Shown: piece by piece, positions 26,943 to 35,370 of the stretch | Layout: the number at the start of each line of letters is the position of its first letter | Position numbering within the stretch: position 1 is the stretch's first letter | Source: Paradesertivirga superstes | GTDB lineage: Bacteria; Bacteroidota; Bacteroidia; Sphingobacteriales; Sphingobacteriaceae | Reading direction: 5' to 3' | DNA: 64,000 nucleotides | Assembly (NCBI RefSeq): GCF_037622515.1 | Contig: NZ_JBBJCN010000003.1 | Location: forward strand, 620,001-684,000 | Notes under the pieces: generated by a model | Told to the model about the DNA's origin: nothing | Database searches by the model: none | The model's input: the letters and a program-made list of their open reading frames with translations, nothing else | Made by a program: the position numbers and the translations under genes

Positions 26943-27350
26943 AATAACTATACAGACTATGAGAACAAAAGTTTATACGATAATAGCATACAGTACTAAA
27001 GCCCAAACGTTCCGACAAACGATAATCGGTAGAAATTCCTCTTTATATATTTATAATACAACAACAACCTTATTAATTTATCTACGTATAAAACCCTGAT
27101 CATTATTCATCAGCCAATGATCACACTTTTGCTACTTTAACAAAGCGTTACCATTTCACCAGAAAAAAGTTAGGTTTCATCCCGCTGAAAAAACTTCGCT
27201 AATTTCAACTTAAAACATTTCTTATCAGGCGAATAGCCTCTTAATTTAACTGTATGACAAAACCTTTTTGCCCTTCTGGTGACTGTGCTTTTTACTCTCT
27301 GCAAACTCAATTCAGTTGGTGATACCTTTTAATTTATTTAACAGCCCATT
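26943..27350. other. 408-bp divergent intergenic region
   Basis: It separates the minus-strand hydrolase from the plus-strand PorP/SprF gene, so it should hold both promoters. One perfect 8-bp inverted repeat, TGATCATT (27097-27104) with AATGATCA (27116-27123), is visible. No exact TAnnTTTG box and no convincing gene was found. Confidence 0.5.
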
Positions 27351-28292
27351 ATGAACATATCAAAAACTGAACAATCATTGATCAACATAGCAGGAAGAAT
27401 TTTCCTGCTGATTATCATATGCTGCGGCACACTAGCAAAAGCCCAACTAAATCCGCTTTCCGGGATATATTTTCAAAATCAATATCTGGCTAATCCAGCT
27501 ATGGCTGGTTTTGAAAAGGGGCTGAACCTTAATTTGGGTTATCGTCAACAATGGTCAACCATGCCCGGCGCTCCAAAAACACAATCCTTTACTGCTGATT
27601 ATGGAACCGGTAAAAAAGTGGGCCTGGGATTCACCGTACACAAAGATGAAGCCGGCCTAATAAAACGTACCCGGGTAATGGGAACTTATTCCTATCATCT
27701 TCCTTTTGCTGACGAATCTCAAAAATTACGCTTTGGTATTTCCCTGGGTTTTCTAAACGAACGGGGTATGAGTGAAAATATCATTGGGGAGCAGAATGAT
27801 GTATCAGTAGGAAAATTCAATCAAAAAGAGACTTATATTGATGGCGATTTCGGCGCGGCGTACACCAGCAAAAGACTAACCATTCAAGCAGCAATTCCTA
27901 ATCTGAAAGGGTTCCTGCAAAAGGAGGATTTGAATGCTGTAGCAAACCGTTCCAGTTTTTATTCAGCAGTACGCTATAAATTCTTCTTCCCGAATGCGCT
28001 CGATGGCTTCGGTGCAGAACCGATACTTGCCATAAGAGGGATTGATGGCTTTAAAAACATCATTGATGCGGGAGCAAATTTTACAGTTGCTAACGGCATT
28101 GCAAGTGTTATGTCTGTTTATCACAGCTCTCAAAGCGCCACCATTGGCATTGGAGCAATCATTAAATCTTTGGGATCAATTAATGCAAATTATACTACTT
28201 CTACTTCTGCGTTAAGAGAGTATTCAAGCGGTAATTTTGAACTGGGTCTTCGGCTAACTTTCGCGAAAAAAAACATAGAGTATATTGATTAA
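27351..28292 (+). CDS. PorP/SprF family type IX secretion system membrane protein
   Basis: A 313-residue predicted outer-membrane beta-barrel with an N-terminal signal sequence ending near LAKAQ. The family opening is NPLSGIYFQNQYLANPAMAGFEKGLNLNLGYRQQWSTMPGAPKTQ, followed by KVGLGFTVHKDEAGLIKRTRVMGTYSYHLPF. PorP/SprF proteins belong to the type IX secretion and gliding system of Bacteroidota and anchor or assist secreted adhesins. No SprB-like adhesin gene is adjacent here, so this is an orphan member. The T9SS regulator PorX is encoded elsewhere in the window. Confidence 0.9.
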   Translation: MNISKTEQSLINIAGRIFLLIIICCGTLAKAQLNPLSGIYFQNQYLANPAMAGFEKGLNLNLGYRQQWSTMPGAPKTQSFTADYGTGKKVGLGFTVHKDEAGLIKRTRVMGTYSYHLPFADESQKLRFGISLGFLNERGMSENIIGEQNDVSVGKFNQKETYIDGDFGAAYTSKRLTIQAAIPNLKGFLQKEDLNAVANRSSFYSAVRYKFFFPNALDGFGAEPILAIRGIDGFKNIIDAGANFTVANGIASVMSVYHSSQSATIGIGAIIKSLGSINANYTTSTSALREYSSGNFELGLRLTFAKKNIEYID

Positions 28293-28382
28293 CTGCTCAG
28301 CTATGTTCTAATGATCTCAATTTATATTACGTACAGCGAATAAAAGCAAAGTTTTGCCCCTATTAAACTTACTTTTTTTAAG

Positions 28383-28473
28383 TCAAAACTGTATGATTCT
28401 ATTTTCTTCAACACGAAATACAAAAGAACAAATAGCTTTGATTTTTACCTGTTCCAAGATGCAGCCAGGTATG
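28383..28473. repeat. 91-bp direct repeat, copy 1
   Basis: This block matches 32843-32933 at about 87 of 91 positions in the same orientation, from TCAAAACTGTATGATTC to GCAGCCAGGTATG. It contains a TACCTG/CAGGTA hairpin kept in both copies. Weaker similarity extends about 30 bp upstream (ATTAAACTT...). A strong terminator follows 6 bp later. It could be a small RNA gene duplicated in the genome. Confidence 0.85.
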
Positions 28474-28479
28474 AGTTAC

Positions 28480-28518
28480 AACGCTGACAGGGATTTAGAA
28501 TCCTGTCAGCGTTTTTTA
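28480..28518 (+). terminator. Rho-independent terminator after repeat copy 1
   Basis: AACGCTGACAGG (28480-28491) pairs perfectly with CCTGTCAGCGTT (28502-28513), then a T-run. It lies 190 bp after the PorP stop codon, so it ends either a long PorP trailer or a separate RNA starting upstream of the 91-bp repeat. Confidence 0.88.
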
Positions 28519-28783
28519 TTATTTTAAATCCATCTCCCGTTTTCTAAACATCCCCGCCTTAAACTACAATACCCACACTGCCACCTGAAAATTATCTATA
28601 CTTTTCTACTAACACTCCCCTTTCTTTTCCAAAGGTGGCTTCCGATTCACTTCCCGAAGATTTTCAGATAATCTGTTATGGTTTATTTTAAATGGTGCTA
28701 ATATAAAGGGGCCAAACGCTCCTTTTTAGACACACAGGCAGTTGCGCTTTTTTTACTCTCTTCAGTAAGTTCATATGGTCTGG

Positions 28784-28842
28784 CTGAGTCCACCTATACC
28801 ACACGTTAAGTCCACCTCTTCTCCCTATCATTTGGGACTCAG
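28784..28842 (+). promoter_or_regulatory. Inverted repeat in the TonB receptor leader
   Basis: CTGAGTCC (28784-28791) is the exact inverse of GGACTCAG (28835-28842), with a 43-nt loop that carries a second GTCCACC copy able to compete for pairing. It lies 62 nt before the receptor ATG. Function is unknown. The remainder of the 28519-28903 gap holds no gene that I can support. Confidence 0.35.
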
Positions 28843-28903
28843 TTTCTACTGTAACATTTCAAATCTTAAGTCGTCTCATCAACAAATTTTTAAGAATAAT
28901 AAA

Positions 28904-31231
28904 ATGAATCAGTTTAATAAGCTTATACTATTTGTCCTGATATTCTTTTCCTATACAGAATATGGACTTGCCCAAGGTAATTTAACTATTACAGGTGTTG
29001 CCAAGGATGCCCAATCAGGCGAGACTTTAATTGGTGCTACCATAAAACTTTCAGGAGAAACTGAACATGGTACCACTACCAATGCTTACGGATTTTACTC
29101 TCTTAGCCTGCCAAATGGCGAATATAAACTTACCGCGAGTTATGTCGGGTTTCAAACACTAAGTCAAACGGTTAGTCTTAATAAAAATCTTCGTATCGAC
29201 CTTTTATTAAATGCCGAGAATGCACTTGGGGAAGTAGTGATTACTTCCGAAAAGCGTGACAATAATGTGGTTAATGCGCAAATGGGATTAGCAAAAGTTA
29301 ATATCAGCCAGGTAAAGAATGTACCGGTTTTGTTCGGTGAGCGCGATATCATTAAAACCCTTCAACTCCTTCCGGGCATAAAATCTGCCGGCGAGGGTAA
29401 CAGCGGCTTTTACGTACGGGGTGGTTCAATTGATCATAATCTTATCCTTTTAGATGAAGCACCGGTTTATAATGCTTCCCATCTTTTGGGTTTCTTTTCA
29501 ACCTTCAATTCTGATGCAATAAAAGATGTAACCGTATATAAAGGCGGTATGCCATCGCAATATGGCGGGAGGCTGGCATCAGTACTGGATATCAGGATGA
29601 ATGATGGAAATCAAAAAGACTTTAGTGTAGAGGGTGGCCTGGGTTTAATTTCATCCAGATTAAAGGTAGAAGGACCGCTGGTAAAAGATAAAAGTTCATT
29701 TATCATTAGTGGAAGAAGAACTTATGCTGATGCATTTTTAAAGCTGGCTTCCGATACTTCCATTCGAAATAATGTACTTTATTTCTATGATTTAAATGCC
29801 AAAGCAAATTACCGGTTCAACCAGAATAATACACTTTACCTTTCGGGATATTTTGGTAGAGATGAACTGGGCCTGAATGAGACATTTGGCTTCGATTGGG
29901 GAAATTCAACAGCTACATTACGTTGGAACCATCTATTTAATAATCGCTTATTCTCTAATACCTCTCTTATTTATAGCAATTACAATTATGTAATTCAAAG
30001 CTTTGAAGAACAAAATGATTTTAAAGTAAAATCAACTATCAGAGACTGGGATCTGAAACAAGATTTCCAGTATTCTTTAAACAATCACAATTTACGCTTT
30101 GGAGTTGACGTAATTCATCATACTATTGAACCTGGCGAAATTTCTGCAAGTGTAGGATCTTCTGTGAACGACGATCAGATAGAAAACCGGACTGGCCTCG
30201 AACTGGCAATTTATATATCTGATGAATGGAAGGTAAATGACAGGCTGAATGTTACATACGGTCTGCGTGGAAGTTCTTACTCAGCTTTTGGTCCGGGCAA
30301 TTTTAAAGCGTATGATGCTGATGGAAATACTATTGGTACAACAAACTATAAAAAGGGTGAACTGGTTAAAAACTATATTAATCCCGAACCTCGTATTTCC
30401 GCAAGCTATAAGTTAAGAAATGCGGGTTCTGTAAAGGCATCCTATACCAGGAACACACAAAACCTGCATTTAATGTCTAACTCAACAGCCACTTCTCCAA
30501 CCGACTTGTACGTAATGAACAGTAACAATATAAAACCTGAAATAGCAGATCAGGTTGCAATTGGTTATTTCAGAAATTTCAAGGAAGATAAATATGAGTT
30601 TTCTGCCGAGATCTATTATAAAAGCATGAATAACCAGATAGAATACAGAAGCGGAACAGACCTTCGGGGCAATAGCAATGTGGAAGCCGATTTGCTTTAT
30701 GGTGATGGAAGAGCATATGGTTTAGAACTTTTCCTTAAAAAGCGCTTTGGCAAATTTAATGGGTGGCTAGGTTATACTTTATCACGCACCGAACGTCAGT
30801 TTAGCGATATTAATGGTGGAATTTGGTTCCCATCCAAGCAGGACCGCATTCATGATATATCCATAGTAGGAATTTATAAAGCCAGTACGAGGTGGACATT
30901 CTCCTCAACATTTGTATATAATACGGGTAATGCAGTTACTTTTCCTAACGGGAAATATGAGATGAATGGCAAAACGGTATTCTACTACTCTGAAAGAAAT
31001 GCCGACCGCCTTCCCGATTATCATCGCCTTGACCTTGCCGCCACACTCGAAGCGAAGCCCGGCAAAAAGCTTCAGTCGAGCTGGTCGTTTGGAATCTATA
31101 ACGTGTATAACAGGCAAAATACTTTTTCGATGGACTTCCAGGACAATCCGGATGATCCATCAAAAACCCAGGCTGTAAGAAAAACCTTGTTTGGAATTAT
31201 CCCGTCAGTAACCTGGAACTTTAAGTTTTAA
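28904..31231 (+). CDS. TonB-dependent outer-membrane receptor with carboxypeptidase-D-like domain
   Basis: A 775-residue receptor. The signal peptide is MNQFNKLILFVLIFFSYTEYGLAQ. A carboxypeptidase-regulatory-like beta-sandwich (about 25-105, TGVAKDAQSGETLIGATIKL...YGFYSLSLPNGEY) precedes the plug domain (about 115-225, with GNSGFYVRGGSIDHNLILLDEAPVYN). The rest is a 22-strand-type barrel ending in an aromatic residue (WNFKF). I place the start at 28904; a frame from 28775 would add 43 residues with no signal-peptide character. The DUF4249 lipoprotein gene follows, a pairing common in Bacteroidota. The ligand is unknown. Confidence 0.92.
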   Translation: MNQFNKLILFVLIFFSYTEYGLAQGNLTITGVAKDAQSGETLIGATIKLSGETEHGTTTNAYGFYSLSLPNGEYKLTASYVGFQTLSQTVSLNKNLRIDLLLNAENALGEVVITSEKRDNNVVNAQMGLAKVNISQVKNVPVLFGERDIIKTLQLLPGIKSAGEGNSGFYVRGGSIDHNLILLDEAPVYNASHLLGFFSTFNSDAIKDVTVYKGGMPSQYGGRLASVLDIRMNDGNQKDFSVEGGLGLISSRLKVEGPLVKDKSSFIISGRRTYADAFLKLASDTSIRNNVLYFYDLNAKANYRFNQNNTLYLSGYFGRDELGLNETFGFDWGNSTATLRWNHLFNNRLFSNTSLIYSNYNYVIQSFEEQNDFKVKSTIRDWDLKQDFQYSLNNHNLRFGVDVIHHTIEPGEISASVGSSVNDDQIENRTGLELAIYISDEWKVNDRLNVTYGLRGSSYSAFGPGNFKAYDADGNTIGTTNYKKGELVKNYINPEPRISASYKLRNAGSVKASYTRNTQNLHLMSNSTATSPTDLYVMNSNNIKPEIADQVAIGYFRNFKEDKYEFSAEIYYKSMNNQIEYRSGTDLRGNSNVEADLLYGDGRAYGLELFLKKRFGKFNGWLGYTLSRTERQFSDINGGIWFPSKQDRIHDISIVGIYKASTRWTFSSTFVYNTGNAVTFPNGKYEMNGKTVFYYSERNADRLPDYHRLDLAATLEAKPGKKLQSSWSFGIYNVYNRQNTFSMDFQDNPDDPSKTQAVRKTLFGIIPSVTWNFKF

Positions 31232-31273
31232 ATTATGCATGCACTATTTTCAATTTCGAAATCATTTATAGCA

Positions 31274-32071
31274 ATGAAACACACTACTCAAATACTCCTT
31301 TTGGTATTTCTTACCGTTATATTCTTTTCAAGCTGCGAAAAGGTAGTAGATGTCGATCTTAAGGACGCTGAACCAAAGTTGGTGATAGAGGCTTACCTAA
31401 GCGATCAAAACATCAATCATATTGTAAGGATCTCTAAAACTATTTCATTTAACAACTCGAATCAATTTAATGGCCTTTCGGGTGCTCAGGTAGTTCTTAG
31501 AATTCCCGGAGGTCAACAAATAACCTTTACCGAAACGCAGGCAGGCATTTATCATAGTCCTAAGTTTGCAGGGATACCCGGCAGTAAGTATGACATAGAT
31601 GTAACGGTAGAAGGGAAAGTTTATACTGCAACTTCAGTTATGCCCCTTCCCGTAATACTCGATTCACTGTCGTTTAAAAAGATTTCGTTCTTTGGAGAAG
31701 AAGAAATTTTTCCCGTGGCACATTACAAAGATCCAAAAGATGTTCAAAATCAATACCTGTTTATGGTTAAAGCCCGTAATGAAGAACCAGAAGACATTTT
31801 AATAGAAGACAGGTTTACCAATGGCAATGATGTTACCGAATCACTATTTACTGGTATAGAAGATTTGGCAGAAGGTAATTCGATTCAAGTTGAAATGCGG
31901 GTTCTCGATCGAAATGTTTACAAATATTTCTTTGCTATTGCTCAAATATCAGGAGAAGGTGGTCCGCCTGTATCCCCGGCAAACCCCTTATCTAATTTTA
32001 ATAATGGTGCAATAGGCGTTTTCAGTGCCTATACAACAACAACGTTAACAAAAGTTGTTAAGCTGAATTAA
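31274..32071 (+). CDS. DUF4249 family outer-membrane lipoprotein
   Basis: A 265-residue lipoprotein with signal MKHTTQILLLVFLTVIFF and lipobox ending SSC, followed by the DUF4249 opening EKVVDVDLKDAEPKLVIEAYLSD and Ig-like beta segments (GSKYDIDVTVEGKVYTATSVMP). ATG 31274 starts the signal peptide directly; an earlier in-frame ATG at 31235 adds 13 residues that would spoil it. It is paired with the upstream TonB receptor, as in many Bacteroidota, and probably works with it at the cell surface. Confidence 0.9.
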   Translation: MKHTTQILLLVFLTVIFFSSCEKVVDVDLKDAEPKLVIEAYLSDQNINHIVRISKTISFNNSNQFNGLSGAQVVLRIPGGQQITFTETQAGIYHSPKFAGIPGSKYDIDVTVEGKVYTATSVMPLPVILDSLSFKKISFFGEEEIFPVAHYKDPKDVQNQYLFMVKARNEEPEDILIEDRFTNGNDVTESLFTGIEDLAEGNSIQVEMRVLDRNVYKYFFAIAQISGEGGPPVSPANPLSNFNNGAIGVFSAYTTTTLTKVVKLN

Positions 32072-32082
32072 AACTTATGATA

Positions 32083-32115
32083 GCTTCATCTCCGTTAAAA
32101 AACAATTATATTCTA
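32083..32115 (+). promoter_or_regulatory. Half-copy E4 of the conserved leader element
   Basis: GCTTCAT (32083-32089) followed by exactly 26 nt and ATG matches the 3' half of the three full leader elements. The spacer keeps CC at positions 3-4, TTAAAAA, AATTAT and TTCTA. The 5' pairing arm is missing. It precedes a broken 8-codon frame. Confidence 0.6.
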
Positions 32116-32142
32116 ATGAAAAAAGCATCAAAAAAAACCTAG
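32116..32142 (+). pseudogene. 8-codon gene remnant
   Basis: ATG at 32116 opens MKKASKKT and stops at TAG 32140-32142, right where the GC-rich island begins. The start is preceded by the leader-type spacer E4. It could be the head of a third gene of the receptor locus cut off by insertion or deletion, or simply a tiny ORF. Confidence 0.3.
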
Positions 32143-32289
32143 ATCACAACGATGTTCAGCCACCCTTCTGTTAGGGCTACCGCTCGCGCTTTGGTTGCTG
32201 TCTACTTTTAATTTTTAAGGATTTTCTCTTTGGGGAAATGTAGTATCCGGTCCAGCCCAGGAAGGATAGCCATAGGACTAAGCGCCCAG

Positions 32290-32560
32290 CAGCCCTGCAA
32301 TTTAGCAGTAACCTAACCTACGGAGCCTGTGCCTTCCCGCAGTGACAGACAAATTTTGATGACAGCAAGCCCTGAGGGAAGTGCATTGGCTGGCTTGCTG
32401 AGCGTCCGACGGTGAAATGGGGAGAAGCAGGCATAGAACTGAGCGCTGACATCAAAATGCGCAGAGGGCATGTGCAAAAGGCCCCCCGGGAAGGCACAAC
32501 AGTTTTGGTCCTTTTGCGATTCAAAAGGGCGGGATTTCGGCCGCCAATGAGGCCGGATAC
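32290..32560. other. GC-rich nested-hairpin island (possible structured RNA or small non-autonomous element)
   Basis: This stretch is visibly richer in G+C than its neighbours and has no convincing gene on either strand. Nested inverted repeats are visible. The outer stem is TGTGCCTTCCCG (32328-32339) with CGGGAAGGCACA (32487-32498). The middle stem is ATTTTGATGACAGC (32353-32366) with GCTGACATCAAAAT (32445-32458), one mismatch. The inner stem is CAGCAAGCC (32363-32371) with GGCTTGCTG (32392-32400). Downstream stems are CCTTTTG/CAAAAGG (32510-32528) and TTCGGCC/GGCCGGA (32536-32557). GCAAAAGG at 32474-32481 can compete for the CCTTTTGC arm. Confidence 0.6.
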
Positions 32561-32842
32561 AGCCTCCCACCATACTAGACTAACCTATAGCGCCTATGTG
32601 CCAGTAAGAAAGCACTTCATCTTTTGGAAGCTAATTATCGTGGTTAGACATTTGCCCGCAAAGTATTCTAAGCAAACATGTATCCTTTTTCATTTGCGCA
32701 CTTGTGATTTTAATTTATTTGCCAGAAATCAAAAGGTTTAAGATGAAATAAGAAAAAAGCGCGAACTATTAAGTTTTTGCTTCGTAAAAGCTATCGTAGG
32801 CATCAGCTCATTTAATAATTAAACTTTCATCTATTTTCCAAT
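32561..32842. other. Gene-free stretch between island and second 91-bp repeat
   Basis: Composition returns to AT-rich. An 8-bp inverted repeat TTCATCTT / AAGATGAA spans roughly 32617-32746. The only open frame crossing it (32412-32741, plus) reads through the hairpin island and has no protein-like character. Confidence 0.4.
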
Positions 32843-32933
32843 TCAAAACTGTATGATTCTATTTTCTTCCACACGAAATACAAAAGAACAAATAGCTCTG
32901 ATTTTTACCTGTTCCAAAGTGCAGCCAGGTATG
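32843..32933. repeat. 91-bp direct repeat, copy 2
   Basis: Second copy of the block at 28383-28473, with about four substitutions (including a GA/AG swap near GTTCCAA). The TACCTG/CAGGTA hairpin is kept. It is followed 28 bp later by a different but equally strong terminator hairpin. The two copies flank the receptor, DUF4249 and island segment (4.4 kb) in direct orientation. Confidence 0.85.
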
Positions 32934-32961
32934 TGGAGTGTACGATATACTTTTATTAATT

Positions 32962-33000
32962 AATAAACAGAGCCTGTTTAAATCAGGCTCTGTTTATTTT
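32962..33000. terminator. Perfect 15-bp terminator hairpin, probably bidirectional
   Basis: AATAAACAGAGCCTG pairs perfectly with CAGGCTCTGTTTATT across a 7-nt loop. It can end the minus-strand TonB receptor (stop at 32999 overlaps its outer edge) and any plus-strand RNA running through repeat copy 2. Confidence 0.88.
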
Positions 33001-35296
33001 ATTTTACAAGATTAAGCGGCACAAGTAAACCGAAAGCAATATTCCTCCCCTGATTTAATATCCCTTCGTATTTTAACCTGTTAAGGTGATTTACATAATT
33101 TTTATCCAATATATTATTTGCAGAAACATACAATTTAAAACTTTGGCTGTTCAAATTCAGAGTTGTTCCTACAGATGCATTGATAAGTGAATATGCTCCA
33201 GTTGGGGTTTCAAACTCTTCATCTATGTAATCTTGTTTAAAAACATTCTCCAACTCTATAGAGAAGTAAGAATTTTTCACATTCGAGGATTTAATATTGG
33301 GTTCAATCCTAAGCTCATTTCTCAAAGATGGGGCAGGCATAAAGGGAAGGTTTTTCTTTGTAGCGGTGTTCTTTCCCCGTGTCAGTGAAAAATTATTTTC
33401 AAAATGAATTAACGATATAGGATGAAGGGTTAAGCCTGCTTCAAAACCGTATAAGTTCGCGTCATCCTGCACATAATTAAAGAGCGGGTAATCTTTCCCC
33501 TCTATACCAATAGTTTGATTATTCAACTGTCTTGAATAAATATAGTTATTGATAAAATTATTATAGATATTCAGGTGAAAATCAACCTTTGTATTGTGAA
33601 ACTCCAGAGCTGCATCAGAATATAAGCTCCGTTCCGGCTTTAAAGCTGTATTACCAATTTCATAGCGAAATGTCCCTTCATGTACACCGTTTGAACTTAA
33701 TTCAGAAATATTAGGAGCTCTGAAAGCACTACCTAAGTTCGCTTTAAGGTTCCAGGATTCACTAAGATCATGAGTAAAGCCAAGGGCACCGCTCAGGTTG
33801 GAAAACTTATTGGAAAAGTCAGAAAATTTAACAGATCCATCTTCCTGCATTTCAACACCGCTAATTTTGCGGTTGTCAAACCTCAGGCCTGCGTTTAAAG
33901 TAGTTCTATTCCACTCTTTTTTAACATACCCGAAAGCACCAAAATCCCTGTTATCATAATCAGGGACCAATAACTCTTCAGCTTTATTTTTGCTTTTCTG
34001 AAAAGCTCCCGCCATTCCTATTACCCGTTGCCAACCGTTATTCTCTTCAAAGTAATATTTAAAATCGTAACTGTAGGTTTTAAGATCGAAGAACAGTGAT
34101 GGATCTGAAACGCTTTCCTCCAGTTCCCGGCGCTGGTTATTCTGGAAGCCCACTGTCGATCGTAATCGCCCTTTGTTAAATAGTATGTGGTTGTTTAATG
34201 CAATTTTATAGTGTCGCACATCCTGGAAAGGAAGAAGCAAATCTCTGCTTTTAATTTGATCCGGACCCAGAATTACTCCATTTCCGTCCTCATAATTTCC
34301 TTCGGGATTCTTCTCAAAATCGGGCAAACCCAGTTTTTGTTGATAGCTTGAAAGATTTAAATGAGTATACCCTTTTGAGTTATTAAACCCGAGCATGGCA
34401 CCAAAATCAGTTTCCTTAAATCCTGTATTTGGAATACGCCCATCAGGAGTATTATATCCAAAAGCATTTTTATAAGTTCCCCGTCCCTGCCAAACGAAGC
34501 CGTTACCGTTTCCCTGAAGCATGGCAGAAGTACTGGTTAGTCCATTATTTGTAGAATAATTGGATAGAACTTCACCTCTTATCTGGCCATCGGAGGGTGG
34601 CAATGCGTCTATAATATTAATAACTCCTCCTAAGGCATCAGAACCATATAAAAGACTGGCTGCACCTCTTAACACTTCAACCCTGTCGGCACTGTATTGA
34701 TCAACCTCAATCCCATGCTCATCGCCCCACTGCTGTCCCTCCTGCTTTACACCATTTGACAAGGTCACAACTCGATTTGCACTTAGACCACGTATAACAG
34801 GTTTAGAAATAGCAGCGCCGGTACTGATTTGTGAAACTCCTGGAACATGCGCGATGGCATCAATAATATTATTTGAGGCCCTGCCGGTTAATTCATTCTT
34901 ACCAATTGTCGATACAGATGTGCTATTAGTCCGGTTATTGGAACTTGAAGCAGTACCTGTAATTACTACTTCATGCACTTCGATTACACTGGGTTCTAAA
35001 GAAAAGTTAAACTCTCCTGACGAACCAAAATCGATAAATTGAGTAATTGTTTTGTAACCGATGTAACGTATTTCTATAATAAAACGGCCTTTGAGGGGAA
35101 TTCTTGTCAATGTGTATTCGCCGTTTTGATTTGTACTTATTGAGATCCGGAGCTCGGGAATGGATATCATTGCTCCTGCTAGGGGCTCATTGGTAGTAGC
35201 ATCAGTAACTTTCCCGCTGATTGCAGCCGCCGTGTTAGCGTGCGATACCTGGAATGCATATAGTAAGAAAAGCAATAAAATCGTGGAGACTTTCAT
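32999..35296 (-). CDS. TonB-dependent receptor, probably for a metal or metallophore
   Basis: A 765-residue receptor. The signal peptide is MKVSTILLLFLLYAFQVSHA. A carboxypeptidase-D-like domain spans about 25-105 and the plug about 115-235. The plug contains GVKQEGQQWGDEHGIEVDQ, a segment typical of the ZnuD-like group of metal-linked receptors, and VEVLRGAASLLYGSDALGGVINI. The barrel ends with a hydrophobic strand. A small His/Cys-rich secreted protein is encoded just upstream in the same direction. Metal transport is inferred from this pairing and the plug motif, not proven. Confidence 0.88.
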   Translation of the reverse strand: MKVSTILLLFLLYAFQVSHANTAAAISGKVTDATTNEPLAGAMISIPELRISISTNQNGEYTLTRIPLKGRFIIEIRYIGYKTITQFIDFGSSGEFNFSLEPSVIEVHEVVITGTASSSNNRTNSTSVSTIGKNELTGRASNNIIDAIAHVPGVSQISTGAAISKPVIRGLSANRVVTLSNGVKQEGQQWGDEHGIEVDQYSADRVEVLRGAASLLYGSDALGGVINIIDALPPSDGQIRGEVLSNYSTNNGLTSTSAMLQGNGNGFVWQGRGTYKNAFGYNTPDGRIPNTGFKETDFGAMLGFNNSKGYTHLNLSSYQQKLGLPDFEKNPEGNYEDGNGVILGPDQIKSRDLLLPFQDVRHYKIALNNHILFNKGRLRSTVGFQNNQRRELEESVSDPSLFFDLKTYSYDFKYYFEENNGWQRVIGMAGAFQKSKNKAEELLVPDYDNRDFGAFGYVKKEWNRTTLNAGLRFDNRKISGVEMQEDGSVKFSDFSNKFSNLSGALGFTHDLSESWNLKANLGSAFRAPNISELSSNGVHEGTFRYEIGNTALKPERSLYSDAALEFHNTKVDFHLNIYNNFINNYIYSRQLNNQTIGIEGKDYPLFNYVQDDANLYGFEAGLTLHPISLIHFENNFSLTRGKNTATKKNLPFMPAPSLRNELRIEPNIKSSNVKNSYFSIELENVFKQDYIDEEFETPTGAYSLINASVGTTLNLNSQSFKLYVSANNILDKNYVNHLNRLKYEGILNQGRNIAFGLLVPLNLVK

Positions 35297-35323
35297 CTTT
35301 AAATTTTTAAATAGATAATAACA

Positions 35324-35347
35324 TTCATGTCCCTAAGAGGACATGAA
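35324..35347 (-). promoter_or_regulatory. Perfect 9-bp hairpin in the TonB receptor leader
   Basis: TTCATGTCC pairs perfectly with GGACATGAA across a 6-nt loop, 28 nt before the receptor ATG and 24 nt after the stop codon of the upstream His/Cys-rich gene. It may attenuate or protect the receptor part of the transcript, or be an operator. Confidence 0.5.
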
Positions 35348-35370
35348 CAAGAATTAAGAGATATTAAAAA

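Noticed and set aside
27254..27322. 22-codon ORF before the PorP/SprF gene (MTKPFCPSGDC...)
   Set aside because: Too short, no promoter or conserved features; probably chance.
32313..32741. Overlapping ORFs on both strands of the GC-rich island (86 and 109 codons)
   Set aside because: Products are low in hydrophobic pattern, rich in Pro/Arg/Cys, match no family known to me and run through strong hairpins. Open frames are expected by chance in a GC-rich stretch.
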